The position numbers and the translations under genes are program-made. Below the pieces are notes generated by a model, which saw only the letters and a program-made list of their open reading frames with translations, searched no databases and was not told the origin of the DNA. Positions 1-9,679 of a stretch of DNA of 36,449 nucleotides are shown piece by piece (positions within the stretch are counted from its first letter, which is position 1; every line of letters begins with the position of its first letter). The DNA comes from Calycina herbarum (Eukaryota; Ascomycota; Leotiomycetes; Helotiales; Pezizellaceae): assembly GCA_001414485.1 (NCBI GenBank), contig LLEY01000310.1:1-36449 (forward strand), read 5' to 3'.

Positions 1-131
1 CGTTGCTCTAGAGTGCTCTAGACACATCAGAACCGCGAGGTTACGTGGTATTCTGACTAAGCTTAACTTTTAGGTCTATATACACTTAAGCACTTATGTC
101 TAAGTATACTAGATACTAATATATTATTATA
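1..131 (+). repeat. LTR1 copy A, partial (window starts inside it)
   Basis: Contains the 3' third of the LTR1 repeat, from the conserved block with paired CTCTAGA sites and a CACGTGG-like box to the terminal actaatatattattata. In this report 'forward' LTR1 means the end beginning TGTTAAAAT is on the left; true transcriptional orientation is unknown because both ends fit TG...CA after RIP. It is the short-ended subtype, like copies C, E and F. It abuts a gypsy chromodomain remnant. Confidence 0.8.
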
Positions 132-732
132 ATAATCTAGCTATTTAATTAAATATCTAATCTTATTTCTAATAATATAATAGTTAGGAATTTTTTCGAC
201 TTTATATTTAGTATTTAGATTTACTAGTTAGATTTCTATAAGTAGAGCTAGTAGTACTTCTAGTAGTACTAGTTTAAGTAAGAATATAAGATAAATGTTT
301 ATTATTTTTAGTAGTACTAATTTATAATTTAAAAGTCCTAACTCGTTTAATTCTAAAGAGTTCTAATTTCTTATAGTCTAGTTTATTACTTAGTCTTTTA
401 GTATTAATGTTTTTTCTAACTAAATAAACTTTATCTCTCTCTTTTAACGTTAGCTCTTAACTACGTCGTTTATTATAGTCGTATATATTTCGTTTAGCTA
501 TAAATTACAAGTTCTCTATTAATTCCTTATATAGCTCTTTAATTTTTAAGACTTAGATATAAGCAAGTTAATTACTAATAGTCGTAGTTAATATATCTTA
601 TCTAAAGTTAGTATAGAATAGTATAATACGTATTATTTCCGTTACTAAACTATTATAGACGAACTCCGCTAAAAGTAACAGTTTAATCTAATTATCTTAT
701 AAATAGTTTATATAATAACACGGGTATACTTT
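132..732 (-). pseudogene. Ty3/gypsy chromovirus integrase C-terminus, RIP-degraded
   Basis: Read on the minus strand with TAA/TAG taken as Gln, the conceptual protein contains integrase-like LLLAEFVYNSL (about 640-690). It then has the GDKVYL / NKLDYKKLGPFKI-type C-terminal module and the start of a chromodomain (KYLIKWLDY-like, about 135-165). The chromodomain is cut by LTR1 copy A and the upstream integrase by LTR1 copy B. A second copy of the same segment lies at 7385-8087. It is not functional: stops are frequent in all frames. Confidence 0.75.
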
Positions 733-1192
733 TGTAAAAATGGTCACGTAAGAGGGACAAAAGATAGAAGACAAGGATGTATATTATGTGTGTATATATG
801 TGTATATGTGTGTATGTGTGTGTCTGAGTATATATCCTAGGTAGACGTCCTAGGACCTAGTTATATACATATGTGTACAAAGGACTCTTTATATATACGT
901 ATACGGAATACGCTATAAAATGCCACTTCCGTAAACGGAATACGTATGCGGAAGTATATGTAATTAATATACAAAACTTAACGCGTTGCTCTAGAGTGCT
1001 CTAGACACATCAGAACCGCGAAGTCACGTGGTATTCTGACTAAGCTTAACCTTTAGGTCTATATACACTTAAGCACGTATGTCTAAGTATACTAGATACT
1101 AATATATAAATTATTTATAATAAAGTATTTTCTTTAGGTATTAATTACACTTAATCTCTTATATTTATACTATTTATTTATATATTATTATA
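733..1192 (+). repeat. LTR1 copy B, long-ended subtype
   Basis: Begins TGTAAAAATGGTCACG and ends ttatatattattata. It contains a TG-rich microsatellite, a hairpin (cctaggtagacgtcctagg), one unit of the internal ~44-bp repeat (tacaaaggactcttt...) and the CTCTAGA block. Compared with copies A, C, E and F it keeps about 80 extra bases before the end. No 5-bp target duplication is visible (acttt against gaatc), so one or both flanks were rearranged after insertion. Confidence 0.8.
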
Positions 1193-2832
1193 GAATCTAA
1201 TAAACTAGATGTATCTATAGCTACTTAACAAGTGCGTGTATTATAACCAGACTTCCCGTAAGTGCTACATCGTCTCCTAGACAGCTGCCTATTCTTTTGA
1301 AAACCCCTCTTAGAGCGCTTGTCGCGTCGAGCCTGCTCTTCTACGTCCTTCTAAGCTAATACGTCCTACGTATCCTCTATAGTAAGTGCACGCCCTTGAC
1401 GGACCCGAGTCTTTTTAGCCCTCCGGCGTTTACTAAGTGCTTTATTTGCCTTACGAAGGGTATAGACTTCGGCAGATAATAAAGTTATCTTATAAGCTAA
1501 TAGCTCTATACTCTTAGCTAGTATAGCAACTATCTAGAAAATAGGTGTTAGCAAGCTTCCTTAATAACGTATAATACTATAACCTTATATTAAGCTTTAA
1601 AAGAACTATATTTAGATTAAAAGGCACTAAGCTAGCTCTGCGGAATCCAGCTTAACTATTCTAAGGTGTAATAGAGGCTTGATATATAGCTTTAAAAGCG
1701 AGGAAGAACTCGACCTTTATAATATAGTTAATATAAGCTTTAATAAACATCTTAATCTAGAAACTATACCCTTGTTTTAGTATACTAAAACACCTAATAT
1801 TAAGTAGCTAGGTTAAATAAGAAGAGTAAAGAGGTAGATAAAGAGTAATAATATTATATACTATATAATACTTCTGAAATTCAGCGGACTTATAACTCTT
1901 ATATCTATCAAGGACAAGTATCCGATATAGCCTCTTTATACGAGTAGAAGTATATTTATCGAAGTGCTTTAGCTATTCTAGGTCTATTTTATTATTTATC
2001 TATCTATTACTTATAGGTTTAATAACCTAGTTATATAGGAGGCCGCCTTTAGTATACTAATTTAAGAGGTAATTCTTTCCTTAAACTACTAGAAATAGAG
2101 AGATACTCTAACCTTTACTATTAATATAAACAATCGCCGTCGCTTATTCCTAATTACCTAGCTAAACTGCCTTATCTCTGCTACGTTAATCTACGTATGT
2201 TACAACTATTAATAAAGAGATTACCTCTATTATAAAGCCGGTCTTATCGAAGTTATAGAAATCAGAGTCGACGATACTATATTTTGCTTATATATTTTTA
2301 ACTAGTCGAAACCACGAGCTAATTAGCTCTAGATCTTCGTATAAGGCTCTTTGAAAGTTATAAACGCGATTAAAACGCGTCTTTAACTCTAGTCGTTGTT
2401 AAATAAATTAATATACCTAGTTCTTTCTAACGTGTAGTACCTCTCGAGATTTAAGCAGGAGATTTGCTATATCTTTAATACTAGCTAGATAAGACGTAAA
2501 TCGTCTCGAATCTAGATCGAGTATATATTAAAGAATCGACTCCTCCTCTAAGTCTATTAACTTATAATAATTAGCTTTAGAATCGAGGCAGTAGGTTCAG
2601 CTAGCTATTCTATTAAAGAGGCTTATATATAGTACTTTATAGATCTTTACTATAGAGTATTTATTTTGTTTTTTAGATGTTTACATAGCCTTAATAGCTA
2701 GAATAATTCGCGCTTTTTAGGTTCGAATTTCTATAATAAATAGTTGAGAAAACGTATATTAAAGTTTTAAGATAGTAGAGTAGGGAAAAGTAATCTACTT
2801 AGTAATATAATCTACTCGGTAGTAAAGCACGT
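1193..2832 (-). mobile_element. Fot1/pogo-type transposon (copy N), 3'-truncated
   Basis: This is the same family as the element at 12109-15488. Its 5' terminal repeat lies at about 2768-2832, reads inward from acgtgctttactaccgag, and is followed by TA at 2833-2834. On the minus strand it encodes remnants of a CENP-B-type helix-turn-helix, a DDE_1 endonuclease region and a C-terminal zinc-knuckle (conceptual CGNCGKSGYNTRTC-like, about 1225-1265). The 3' terminal repeat is missing: homology stops at LTR1 copy B. The coding frame is broken by many TAA/TAG codons. The TA insertion point lies in the copia gag-protease remnant on the right. Confidence 0.75.
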
Positions 2833-2834
2833 TA

Positions 2835-3942
2835 TTATTTTCTTTAAACCTAATATAAATAGAACTAACTCTCTTAATACTAATAGTTTTAGCTTCTCTC
2901 TACTTAACTAACTTATTACTAGCTCTATAGTCTATAAAATATTATTTATTATATATTATATGTTTTATAACAGCTATGTCTAGTATAAACTTAGTTTTAT
3001 TATTTATTATAATAAGGCTAGAGTAAGTAGTAAATACCTTTTTAGTCTTATTATTTATACTTATAATAGTACTCTTATTAGTAGAGTTATTTAGGTTCTT
3101 AGTATTATTTACCTTAAAGTCTAGACTAATATTATTATTATCTTTATTATTAATATTATTATCTCTTATCTCTTAAGAACTCTTCTCTTCTCTTATATTC
3201 TCCTTAGAGCTAGACCTAAGTGTTCCTCTTTTAAACTTAAAGTGTTTAAGAGCTTTCTAAGAGTATATATAATAACACCCCTTCATAAGATATATAGTTT
3301 GTTTATAATAGTAATAATATATACCTTTTATAACTTTATAAGGCTTCTTTCTTCTATAGCTCTTTTTATAAGAAGTAGAGCTTATAAAAGCTTCTTCTTC
3401 TTTAGACTCTTATTCGTTAGGTTTATCTATAAGATTAGAGAATAGATTCTCTATAATATAAGAGTCTATGTTATTTTAAAGAGATTACGTTATATTAGAT
3501 ATAATTTTTTTATAGTCCTTACTTAGGTTATTAAGTACCTAAGCTATAATTACTTATTAAAGGAGTTCTATATCCTTGGCTTTAAGTTAATTACTAAGGT
3601 ATTATTATATAAAAGAGTATTTATCTAAAAAGGTATTAAAGAACTCTCTATAAAGTAGGAATTCTAACGAGAATCCTTTAGAGCTATAGAGGTTCTTAAG
3701 TATATCTTAAGTATCCTTAGTATTAAGTTTATCTTAGATTTATAGAAGAGGCTTATCCTCTATAAGTAATTATATATTACTTAATACTTTAAGATCTTAT
3801 TTATCTTTAATTAATAACATAATATACTTAAGTTGTCCTTCCTTAGTAAGGAAGGCTTTAGTATATATTACCTAGACTTTATAGTTAAGAGAGCCTTTAA
3901 GCTTTTATATTATGATTTTATTATAGGTTAGTATTACTACTA
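2835..3942 (-). pseudogene. Ty1/copia gag-protease remnant, RIP-degraded
   Basis: On the minus strand, starting near 3930, the conceptual translation gives a copia gag (UBN2-type). Recognisable stretches are LKGSLNYKV, KAFLTKEGQLKYI, KNLYSSKGFSLEFLL and VLNNLSKDY. Further left is a degraded zinc knuckle (YYYYKQTIYLMKGCYYIYS, with Cys and His codons turned to Tyr as expected from C-to-T or G-to-A change). Next comes a protease-like segment (KFILDIAVIKHI, then IDYRASNKLVK). The frame ends at the TA where pogo copy N inserted. The family call is good; the element has no function. Confidence 0.7.
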
Positions 3943-4240
3943 TATAAAAATAGTTATATAAGAGGGATAAAAGATAGAAGACAAGGATATATATTATATA
4001 TATATATATATTTATATATATCCTAGGGCCTAGTTATATAGATATATATATAAAGGATTCCGAATATAGATATATTACGTGATATTTAGATATAGATATC
4101 TAGATATAGAAGTAATTTCTAGATATAGAAGTAATTTCTAGATATAGAAGTAGTCTTAGAATAAAGAAGAACAAAGAGAATAATATATAATATATATCCT
4201 TGTCTTCTATCTTTTGTCTCTCTTACGTAACTATTTTACA
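3943..4240. mobile_element. Fold-back element derived from LTR1 (copy G)
   Basis: The left end (tataaaaatagttatataagagggataaaagatagaagacaagg) and the right end (ccttgtcttctatcttttgtctctcttacgtaactattttaca) are inverted copies of the LTR1 TGTTAAAAT terminus, so the element has about 50-bp inverted termini. The interior shares the cctagttatataga and agtcttagaataaagaag blocks with LTR1 copy H and holds a ~20-bp tandem repeat (tagatatagaagtaatttc, about 4110-4160). No target duplication was found. It could be a MITE-like derivative or a rearranged pair of LTR ends. Confidence 0.6.
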
Positions 4241-4855
4241 CTTTTCAAGACTCGTCTCAGAGCTTATATTAAGGCTCTTATATAAATATATCCTTCTTAT
4301 ATACTGTCTTAAAAGTACTAATATCCTTAGATAACGTCTTCTATATACTAAGAGTAATACTTAAATATACTAATTCTATTATATTTAATTTATAAAAGTC
4401 TTTAAAGCTTTAGAATTATTCCTAAGCTACTTAGATATAATTACTATATACTTAAATATTAAATTAAGAAAGATTATATATATCTTTATACTATACTTAA
4501 AATATATACTATAATTATACTATAGACCTTACTTTATACTTATTATAATCTATAGTACTTAAGATATAATAGAAGAGAGCTATAGATTACTTAAATAGTA
4601 TTATAATTAGTAGAAGAGAGTGTAGAAGTATAGGCTTCTTAATAGTATTAACTTTTAAATTATCTCTAGTAACTACTAGAAAATTAAAATATATATTAAA
4701 AGGTATACTATATTCTCTATTTATATATACTAGCAAAAGTGCTATTATATCTCTCTTTATCTCTTCTTTTTTATTTATATATATTAAATTTATAATAATA
4801 AATATAAAAGAAGTAGTTATTAATCCCTAGCCTTTATATCCTCTCTTTACTTATA
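4241..4855. other. AT-rich RIP-degraded sequence, family not identified
   Basis: TpA-rich, CpA-poor, with stops in every frame. I could not read a convincing transposon domain on either strand. It ends at the TGTCACGAATCACG start of LTR2. Confidence 0.5.
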
Positions 4856-5320
4856 TGTCACGAATCACGAATACGTAGTAAGTAGTCTAGACAGCGCTCT
4901 AATAGGACAAGGTATAACATCTAGGAAGAGAAGGTAATACAGGAGGAAATCAGTAGTATAGAAAGGCATTTGAGGGTTTCAGGATCTCACTGTTGTAAGA
5001 CTGTTGGAAGTCACGTGTAGTTATATAACGTAATCGCTTACATCGCTCTAATCGCCGTAATCGCGAGCGACGCGAGTAATATAAGCAATAAAGGCGATAT
5101 ACTTAGAGAACGAAGGTTCTATATAAGACTAGCACGTCTGCTATTAGATAGGATCTTCGTGCTTAACTTTAGTTATTAATCTTATTATCTTGTTTAATAT
5201 CTTTGATATAAGTAACGAGTTCACTTCTAAGTAAATAACCTAGTATATCTATACTTCTTATCTATATACTAACCTTCGAGACTTAGTTATCTTTATTTAG
5301 TTCGTTTAAGTTTTATTACA
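4856..5320 (+). repeat. LTR2 copy 1
   Basis: About 465 bp, beginning TGTCACGAATCACGAATACG and ending gttttattaca, so it has TG...CA ends. It is repeated at 10843-11294 in the same orientation and at 6336-6781 inverted. Shared internal blocks are gtagtaagtagtctagacagcgctctaa, gcgagcgacgcgag and gtctgctattagatagg. A gag remnant follows it in the same orientation, which makes it the 5' LTR. Confidence 0.75.
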
Positions 5321-6335
5321 CTTTAAGCACCTGCTTAGAAGTTCAGTCGCTATAGCCCTAGTAACCCCCGCCGTAGCTAGCCTAAATACTAGTCGAGTTA
5401 ACGTTGTAGGAATATCTAGAAGTACTACTAGAAGGACACCTACTAGTATACAGTCAACTAGGAACGACGACAATATTAGTATACTAGACGCCCCTGAGCC
5501 TTATAAGGTTGAAGCACTTAAGTCTATTAAAGTTAAGATACTAGACACGTATTATAGGAAGCGTAAGGAACTTAACTTATTCCTTCTCTAAATAGACATC
5601 TACTTTAACTTTAATTCTAACAAATTCAAAGGTAATTACAATTTACGAACTATCTTCGCTATCTTCTACCTTAGGGGATTAGCGTTAGAATAGGCTTAGC
5701 TATATTTAGAGGACTTCTTTAAGAATAAGAATAAAGATAGAAAGATAGAATTAACTAAGATTATATTTAAATCTTAGAAAGGATTTAAGGCAACTATTAG
5801 AAAAGTCTTTAAAGACTTCGATACGATTTAAACTACTATATATAAGCTTTTAGAATTATACTAGACTAGATTAGTAATAGATTATACTAATAAATTTCAA
5901 CGCTATAGGACGAAGTTAGAATAGAATGCTATTATTCTTATAGAACTCTTCTATAGAGGACTAAAGATATATATCTATAAGGAAATAGCTAAATAGAATA
6001 TATAGTTTTTAACTATTATAGGTATAATTAAGGAGGTTATCTAGTTAGATAACCGCTTATACGAATTTAGAAAGAGTAACTCTAGATATAGAGAGAAGAG
6101 TAAAGAGACAGGGAAGTAGAAGTACTCTTACGCTAATAAACATAGTAAGGAGGCGAACACTATATAAAAGAAAACCTTTCTAAAGAAAGGAGGACTTTCT
6201 TAAGAAGAGCGAAATCGTCGACGTAAGTAGAACTTGTATTATAACTGCGGCCTTTCTAATTATAGAACAAATAAGTATAGTAAGAAGAAAGACTCTAAGA
6301 GAAAGAAGTAAATCAATACTACTATTTAATAATAA
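5321..6335 (+). pseudogene. LTR-retrotransposon gag with degraded zinc knuckle
   Basis: On the plus strand downstream of LTR2 the conceptual translation has gag character: a charged C-terminal stretch, then a CCHC knuckle remnant at about 6238-6279 (YYNCGLSNYRTNKYSKKK). There the first and last Cys and the His appear as Tyr, as RIP would produce from TGT and CAT. It stops at the inverted LTR2 copy; no protease or RT follows. A related gag start follows the other LTR2 at 11295. Confidence 0.65.
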
Positions 6336-6781
6336 TATAACGAAACTCAAACGAACTAAACAAAGATAACTAAGTCTCGAAGGTTAGTATATAAGTAAGA
6401 AGGACAGATACGCCGGGTTGTTTACTTAGAAGTGAACTCGTTACTTATATTAAAGATATTAAATAAGATAATAAGATTAATAACTAAAGTTAAGCACGAA
6501 GCTCCTATCTAATAGTAGACGTGCCGGTATATATAAGACCTCTTATGTTACCTAGATCCTTATATAAGCCTAGATCCCTAGATCCCTCTAGATCTCTTAA
6601 GAGATCTAAAGGGATCTATTATATAACTACCAACGGTTATCTAATAGTAAGATCCTAGAATACCTAAATGCCTTTGTATTACTAATTCCCTCCTATATTA
6701 CCTTCTATTTCCTAGATATCGTGTCTTATCTTATTAGAGCGCTGTCTAGACTACTTACTATATATAACGTAATTCGTAATA
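6336..6781 (-). repeat. LTR2 copy 2, inverted
   Basis: Reverse complement of LTR2, ending cgtaattcgtaata (against cgtgattcgtgaca in copy 1). The left end, tataacgaaactc, matches the LTR2 3' end. It faces copy 1 across the gag remnant, so 4856-6781 has an LTR(+)-gag-LTR(-) arrangement that cannot be one normal retrotransposon. No flanking duplication was found (aataa against ctatc). Confidence 0.7.
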
Positions 6782-7384
6782 CTATCCTCTTCTTAGCCTA
6801 GTATGTCCTTACGCTTAAGTATAAGCTAAGAAACTCGGTTAGAGTGCTAGCGGCATCCTTTCCTTTCTATTATATCCTACCTTATATAAAAGAAGAAAGA
6901 AGAACGAATACTTCTTATAAAAAGTATTAAAATAGTTTATAATAAAATATTACTATGTTCTTACTATACTTCCTAAAAGTGTAGATGTTTTATTAATACC
7001 TCCTAATCTTCTTAATATTCTAAATACGTTCGGTTAAAGCTGAAATATAATAGAACCGACGATGCCTAGGAGAAGAACGTTTCTTATACTAGCAACTAGT
7101 CCTCTATTGAAAGACAAGAGGAGAAGCTAGAGAGGGAGGAGGAGGAGGTAATAGCGAAGATTCTACGGTTGTGAAAGTAGAAGGCCTTTCTTAAAGAAAG
7201 GCAATATAAGATATCTTATTAAGGACTTCGTTTTCTTAATAAACTTAACACTGTTGAGGAGGCAGAAAAGAAAGAGAAGGAGGAGAAAGAAAGAGAGGAA
7301 TAAGAGCAGCGAGAGGCGGAGGTTACCTGTCTAGCGGCCCTGTCTATTCCTACTGGTTTCTAATCTAAAGTAGCTCTTAATCTA
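6782..7384 (+). pseudogene. Degraded ORF with charged coiled-coil-like segment, repeat-associated
   Basis: Between about 7050 and 7370 a plus-strand frame reads as a low-complexity protein: LLKDKRRS, a run of Glu, KAFLKERQYK-like, then a Glu/Lys-rich stretch (EEAEKKEKEEKEREEQE) and CLAALSIPTGF, with stops at Gln codons. It resembles hypothetical proteins I recall as common in fungal repeat regions, but I cannot name the family. The first 250 bases (6782-7030) show nothing I recognise. Confidence 0.4.
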
Positions 7385-8087
7385 GCCTTTCTTATAGCTT
7401 TTCCTTTAGACTACGAAATATAAGTAAACCTAGGTTTTCCTAATAGAACTTCTAAAGTTCTACTAAGTAATAGTTAAGATTACTTCTTAGCTCCTAAGTG
7501 TCTTCTAAGTATAGGTAATTTAACTATTTAATTAGATATTTAACCTATTCTCTAATAAGTTTATAGTTAAGAATTCTTTTAACTTCGTATTTAGCGTTTA
7601 GGTTTACTAGTTGAATTTCTATAAGTAGGGCTAGTAGTACCCCTAGTAGTGCTAGTTTAAGTAAGGATATATAGAATACTAGATAGATGTTTATTATCTT
7701 TAGTAGTACTAATTTATAATTTAAAGGTTCTCTAACTCGTTTAATTTTAAATAGTCTAAGTTTTTTATAATCTAGTTTTTTATAATCTAGTTTATTACTT
7801 AGTCTTTTTATATTAATATTTTTCTATACTAAGTAGACTTTATTCCCCTCTTTTAGTATTAGCTCCTAACTATATTATTTATTATAGTAGTACGCGTTTC
7901 TTTCTACTACGAATTTCAGGTCTTTTATAAGTTCCTTATATAGACTCTTAATTCTTAAGACGTGAATACGAGCAAGTTAGTTATTAATAGTTATAGATAG
8001 CAGTTCTTAATACGCAGATAATTTATATTTATAATTAGCGTAGAATAGCGTAACAAGTGTTATTTCTATTACTAAACTGTTGTAGAT
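7385..8087 (-). pseudogene. Ty3/gypsy integrase C-terminus and chromodomain, second copy
   Basis: On the minus strand this parallels 132-732 but runs further. It has EFVYNSL at the right edge, then LKEGNKVYL-like and NKLDYKKLGPFKIKRV-like segments, VFHISLL, and a chromodomain reading VKYLIKWLDYPYSEDTWE when stops are taken as Gln or Trp (about 7480-7560). The chromodomain places the parent element among chromoviruses. The frame is broken by numerous TAA/TAG codons. The right side is cut by LTR1 copy C, without a target duplication (tagat against cctcc). Confidence 0.75.
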
Positions 8088-8516
8088 TGTTAAAATAGTC
8101 ACGTAAGAGGGCAGAAGGCAGAAGTCAAGAGTATAAATTATGTGTATATGTGTGTGTGTGTATATGTGTGTGTGTATGTGTGTGTGTATGTCCTGGGTAG
8201 ATATCCCAGGACCTAGTTATATACACATGTGTACAAAGGACTCTTTGTATATACGCATTCGGAATACGTATACGGTGTACAAAGGACTCTTTGTATATAC
8301 GTATGCGGAATACGCTACAAAACGCCACTTCCGTAAACGGAATACGTATGCGGAAGTATATGTAATTAATATACAAAACTTAACGCGTTGCTCTAGAGTG
8401 CTCTAGACATATCAGAACCGCGAGGTCACGTGGTATTCTGACTAAGCTTAACTTTTAGGTCTATATACACTTAAGCACTTATGTCTAAGTATACTAGATA
8501 CTAATATATTATTATA
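8088..8516 (+). repeat. LTR1 copy C
   Basis: TGTTAAAATAGTCACG at the left, actaatatattattata at the right, 429 bp. It contains a (TG)n tract, the perfect hairpin GTCCTGGGtagatatCCCAGGAC at about 8188-8210, two units of the ~44-bp internal repeat (8231-8320) and a second hairpin built on cttccgtaaacggaa. This is the least mutated copy. Short frames on both strands here come only from the tandem repeat. Confidence 0.85.
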
Positions 8517-8811
8517 CCTCCTCTTCTATTATAGTTATTTTATAATTTACTAGCCGGCGTTTACTAAGAGTAGTTCGACCAGCTATTCTATTAGGAAGTA
8601 TAGAATAAGAGACTCTATATAGCTTCGTAGCTTTACTACGGTTTATTCGTTTAGATAATCGAATAGCTTTAATAACTAGGATAATTCGAGCTTCTTAGGT
8701 TTAAGATTCTATTAGGTAGTTATTAAGAAAACGCGTGTTAAAGTTAGAGGTAGTAGGGTAGGGAAAAAATTTACAAGGTCCTGATAATCACGAGGTCCTG
8801 GTATACTACGT
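8517..8811 (-). mobile_element. Fot1/pogo transposon fragment, 5' end only
   Basis: Matches the 5' part of pogo copy N (segments near aataattcg-gc-ttcttaggtt and gaaaacgcgtgttaaagtt). It ends in a divergent terminal repeat, ggtagtagggtagggaaa...gtatactacgt, followed by TA at 8812-8813. The 3' part is missing where LTR1 copy C begins. Confidence 0.6.
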
Positions 8812-8813
8812 TA

Positions 8814-8894
8814 TATATAAATATATATAATATATACTCTTAACTTCTGCCTTCTGCCTTCTGCCTTCTACTCTCTTATATAACTATTTTAACA
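8814..8894 (-). repeat. LTR1 end fragment
   Basis: cttctgccttctgccttctactctcttatataactattttaaca is the inverted TGTTAAAAT end of LTR1 with its (gcagaag)n stretch. The rest of the copy is absent. Confidence 0.55.
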
Positions 8895-9075
8895 ATTATA
8901 CGCTCGCTTATAGAATAGAGACTAGAATAGAGACTAGAATTATAAAGTATATATAAGAAAGTCTATATTTATACTAACTATAAAGTACTCGAGTACTTTA
9001 TAATAACTAAGCAGCTTACTACACGTTAAGCTAGATAGGCTAAAGCTTTAGCTAAATACTACTTTATAGTAATAT
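8895..9075. other. AT-rich spacer, nothing recognised
   Basis: A short RIP-like sequence with a small palindrome (aagtactcgagtactt, about 8983-8998). No domain or repeat match was seen. Confidence 0.4.
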
Positions 9076-9628
9076 TATTAAAATAGTTACGTAAGAGAGC
9101 AGAAGGCAGAATTCAAAGGTATAAATTATATATATATATATGTTTGTGTGTCTCCTAGGTAGACGTCCTAGAACCTAGTTATATATATATATATACAAAG
9201 GACTCTTTTATATATACGTATACGGAATACGTATACTATACAAATGCCTCTTTATATATACATATTCGGAATACGTATACGGTGTATAAAGGACTCTTTG
9301 TATATACGCATTCGGAATACGTATGCGGTGTACAAAGGACTCTTTGTATATACGTATACGGAATACGCTATAAAACGCTACTTCCGTAAACGGAATACGT
9401 ATACGGAAGTATATATAATTAATATACAAAACTTAACACGTTGCTCTAGAGTGCTCTAGACACATCAGAACCGCGAGGTTACGTGGTATTCTGACTAAGT
9501 TTAACCTTTAGGTCTATATATAGTCAAGCACGTGACTCTAAGTATACTAGATACTAAGATAGAATTATATCTGATATTATTTTTACTTAATCGCTTATAT
9601 TTATACTATTTATTTATATATTATTATA
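9076..9628 (+). repeat. LTR1 copy D, expanded internal repeat
   Basis: Starts tattaaaatagttacg (TG changed to TA) and ends ttatatattattata; 553 bp. It carries four units of the ~44-bp internal repeat between about 9190 and 9375, the most in the window. Its last third (9503-9606) is a near-perfect inverted partner of 9703-9806 in copy H. Flanks do not show a duplication. Confidence 0.8.
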
Positions 9629-9679
9629 CTATTCTATACTAAAAGGAAGTAACGGCTATGTAGATAGCTAGGCTATACT

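Noticed and set aside
3242..3445. 67-codon plus-strand frame rich in Phe and Ile
   Set aside because: Antisense to the copia gag-protease remnant in RIP-degraded DNA; no signal or domain beyond AT-rich composition.
4100..4160. Short regularly spaced repeats, CRISPR-like at first sight
   Set aside because: Direct tandem ~20-bp units without spacers, in a eukaryotic fold-back element; not a CRISPR array.
8125..8406. Overlapping open frames on both strands in LTR1 copy C (83 and 88 codons)
   Set aside because: They arise from the (TG)n tract and the 44-bp tandem unit, whose length keeps frames open; the same frames recur in copies D and E (9208-9459, 14563-14838).
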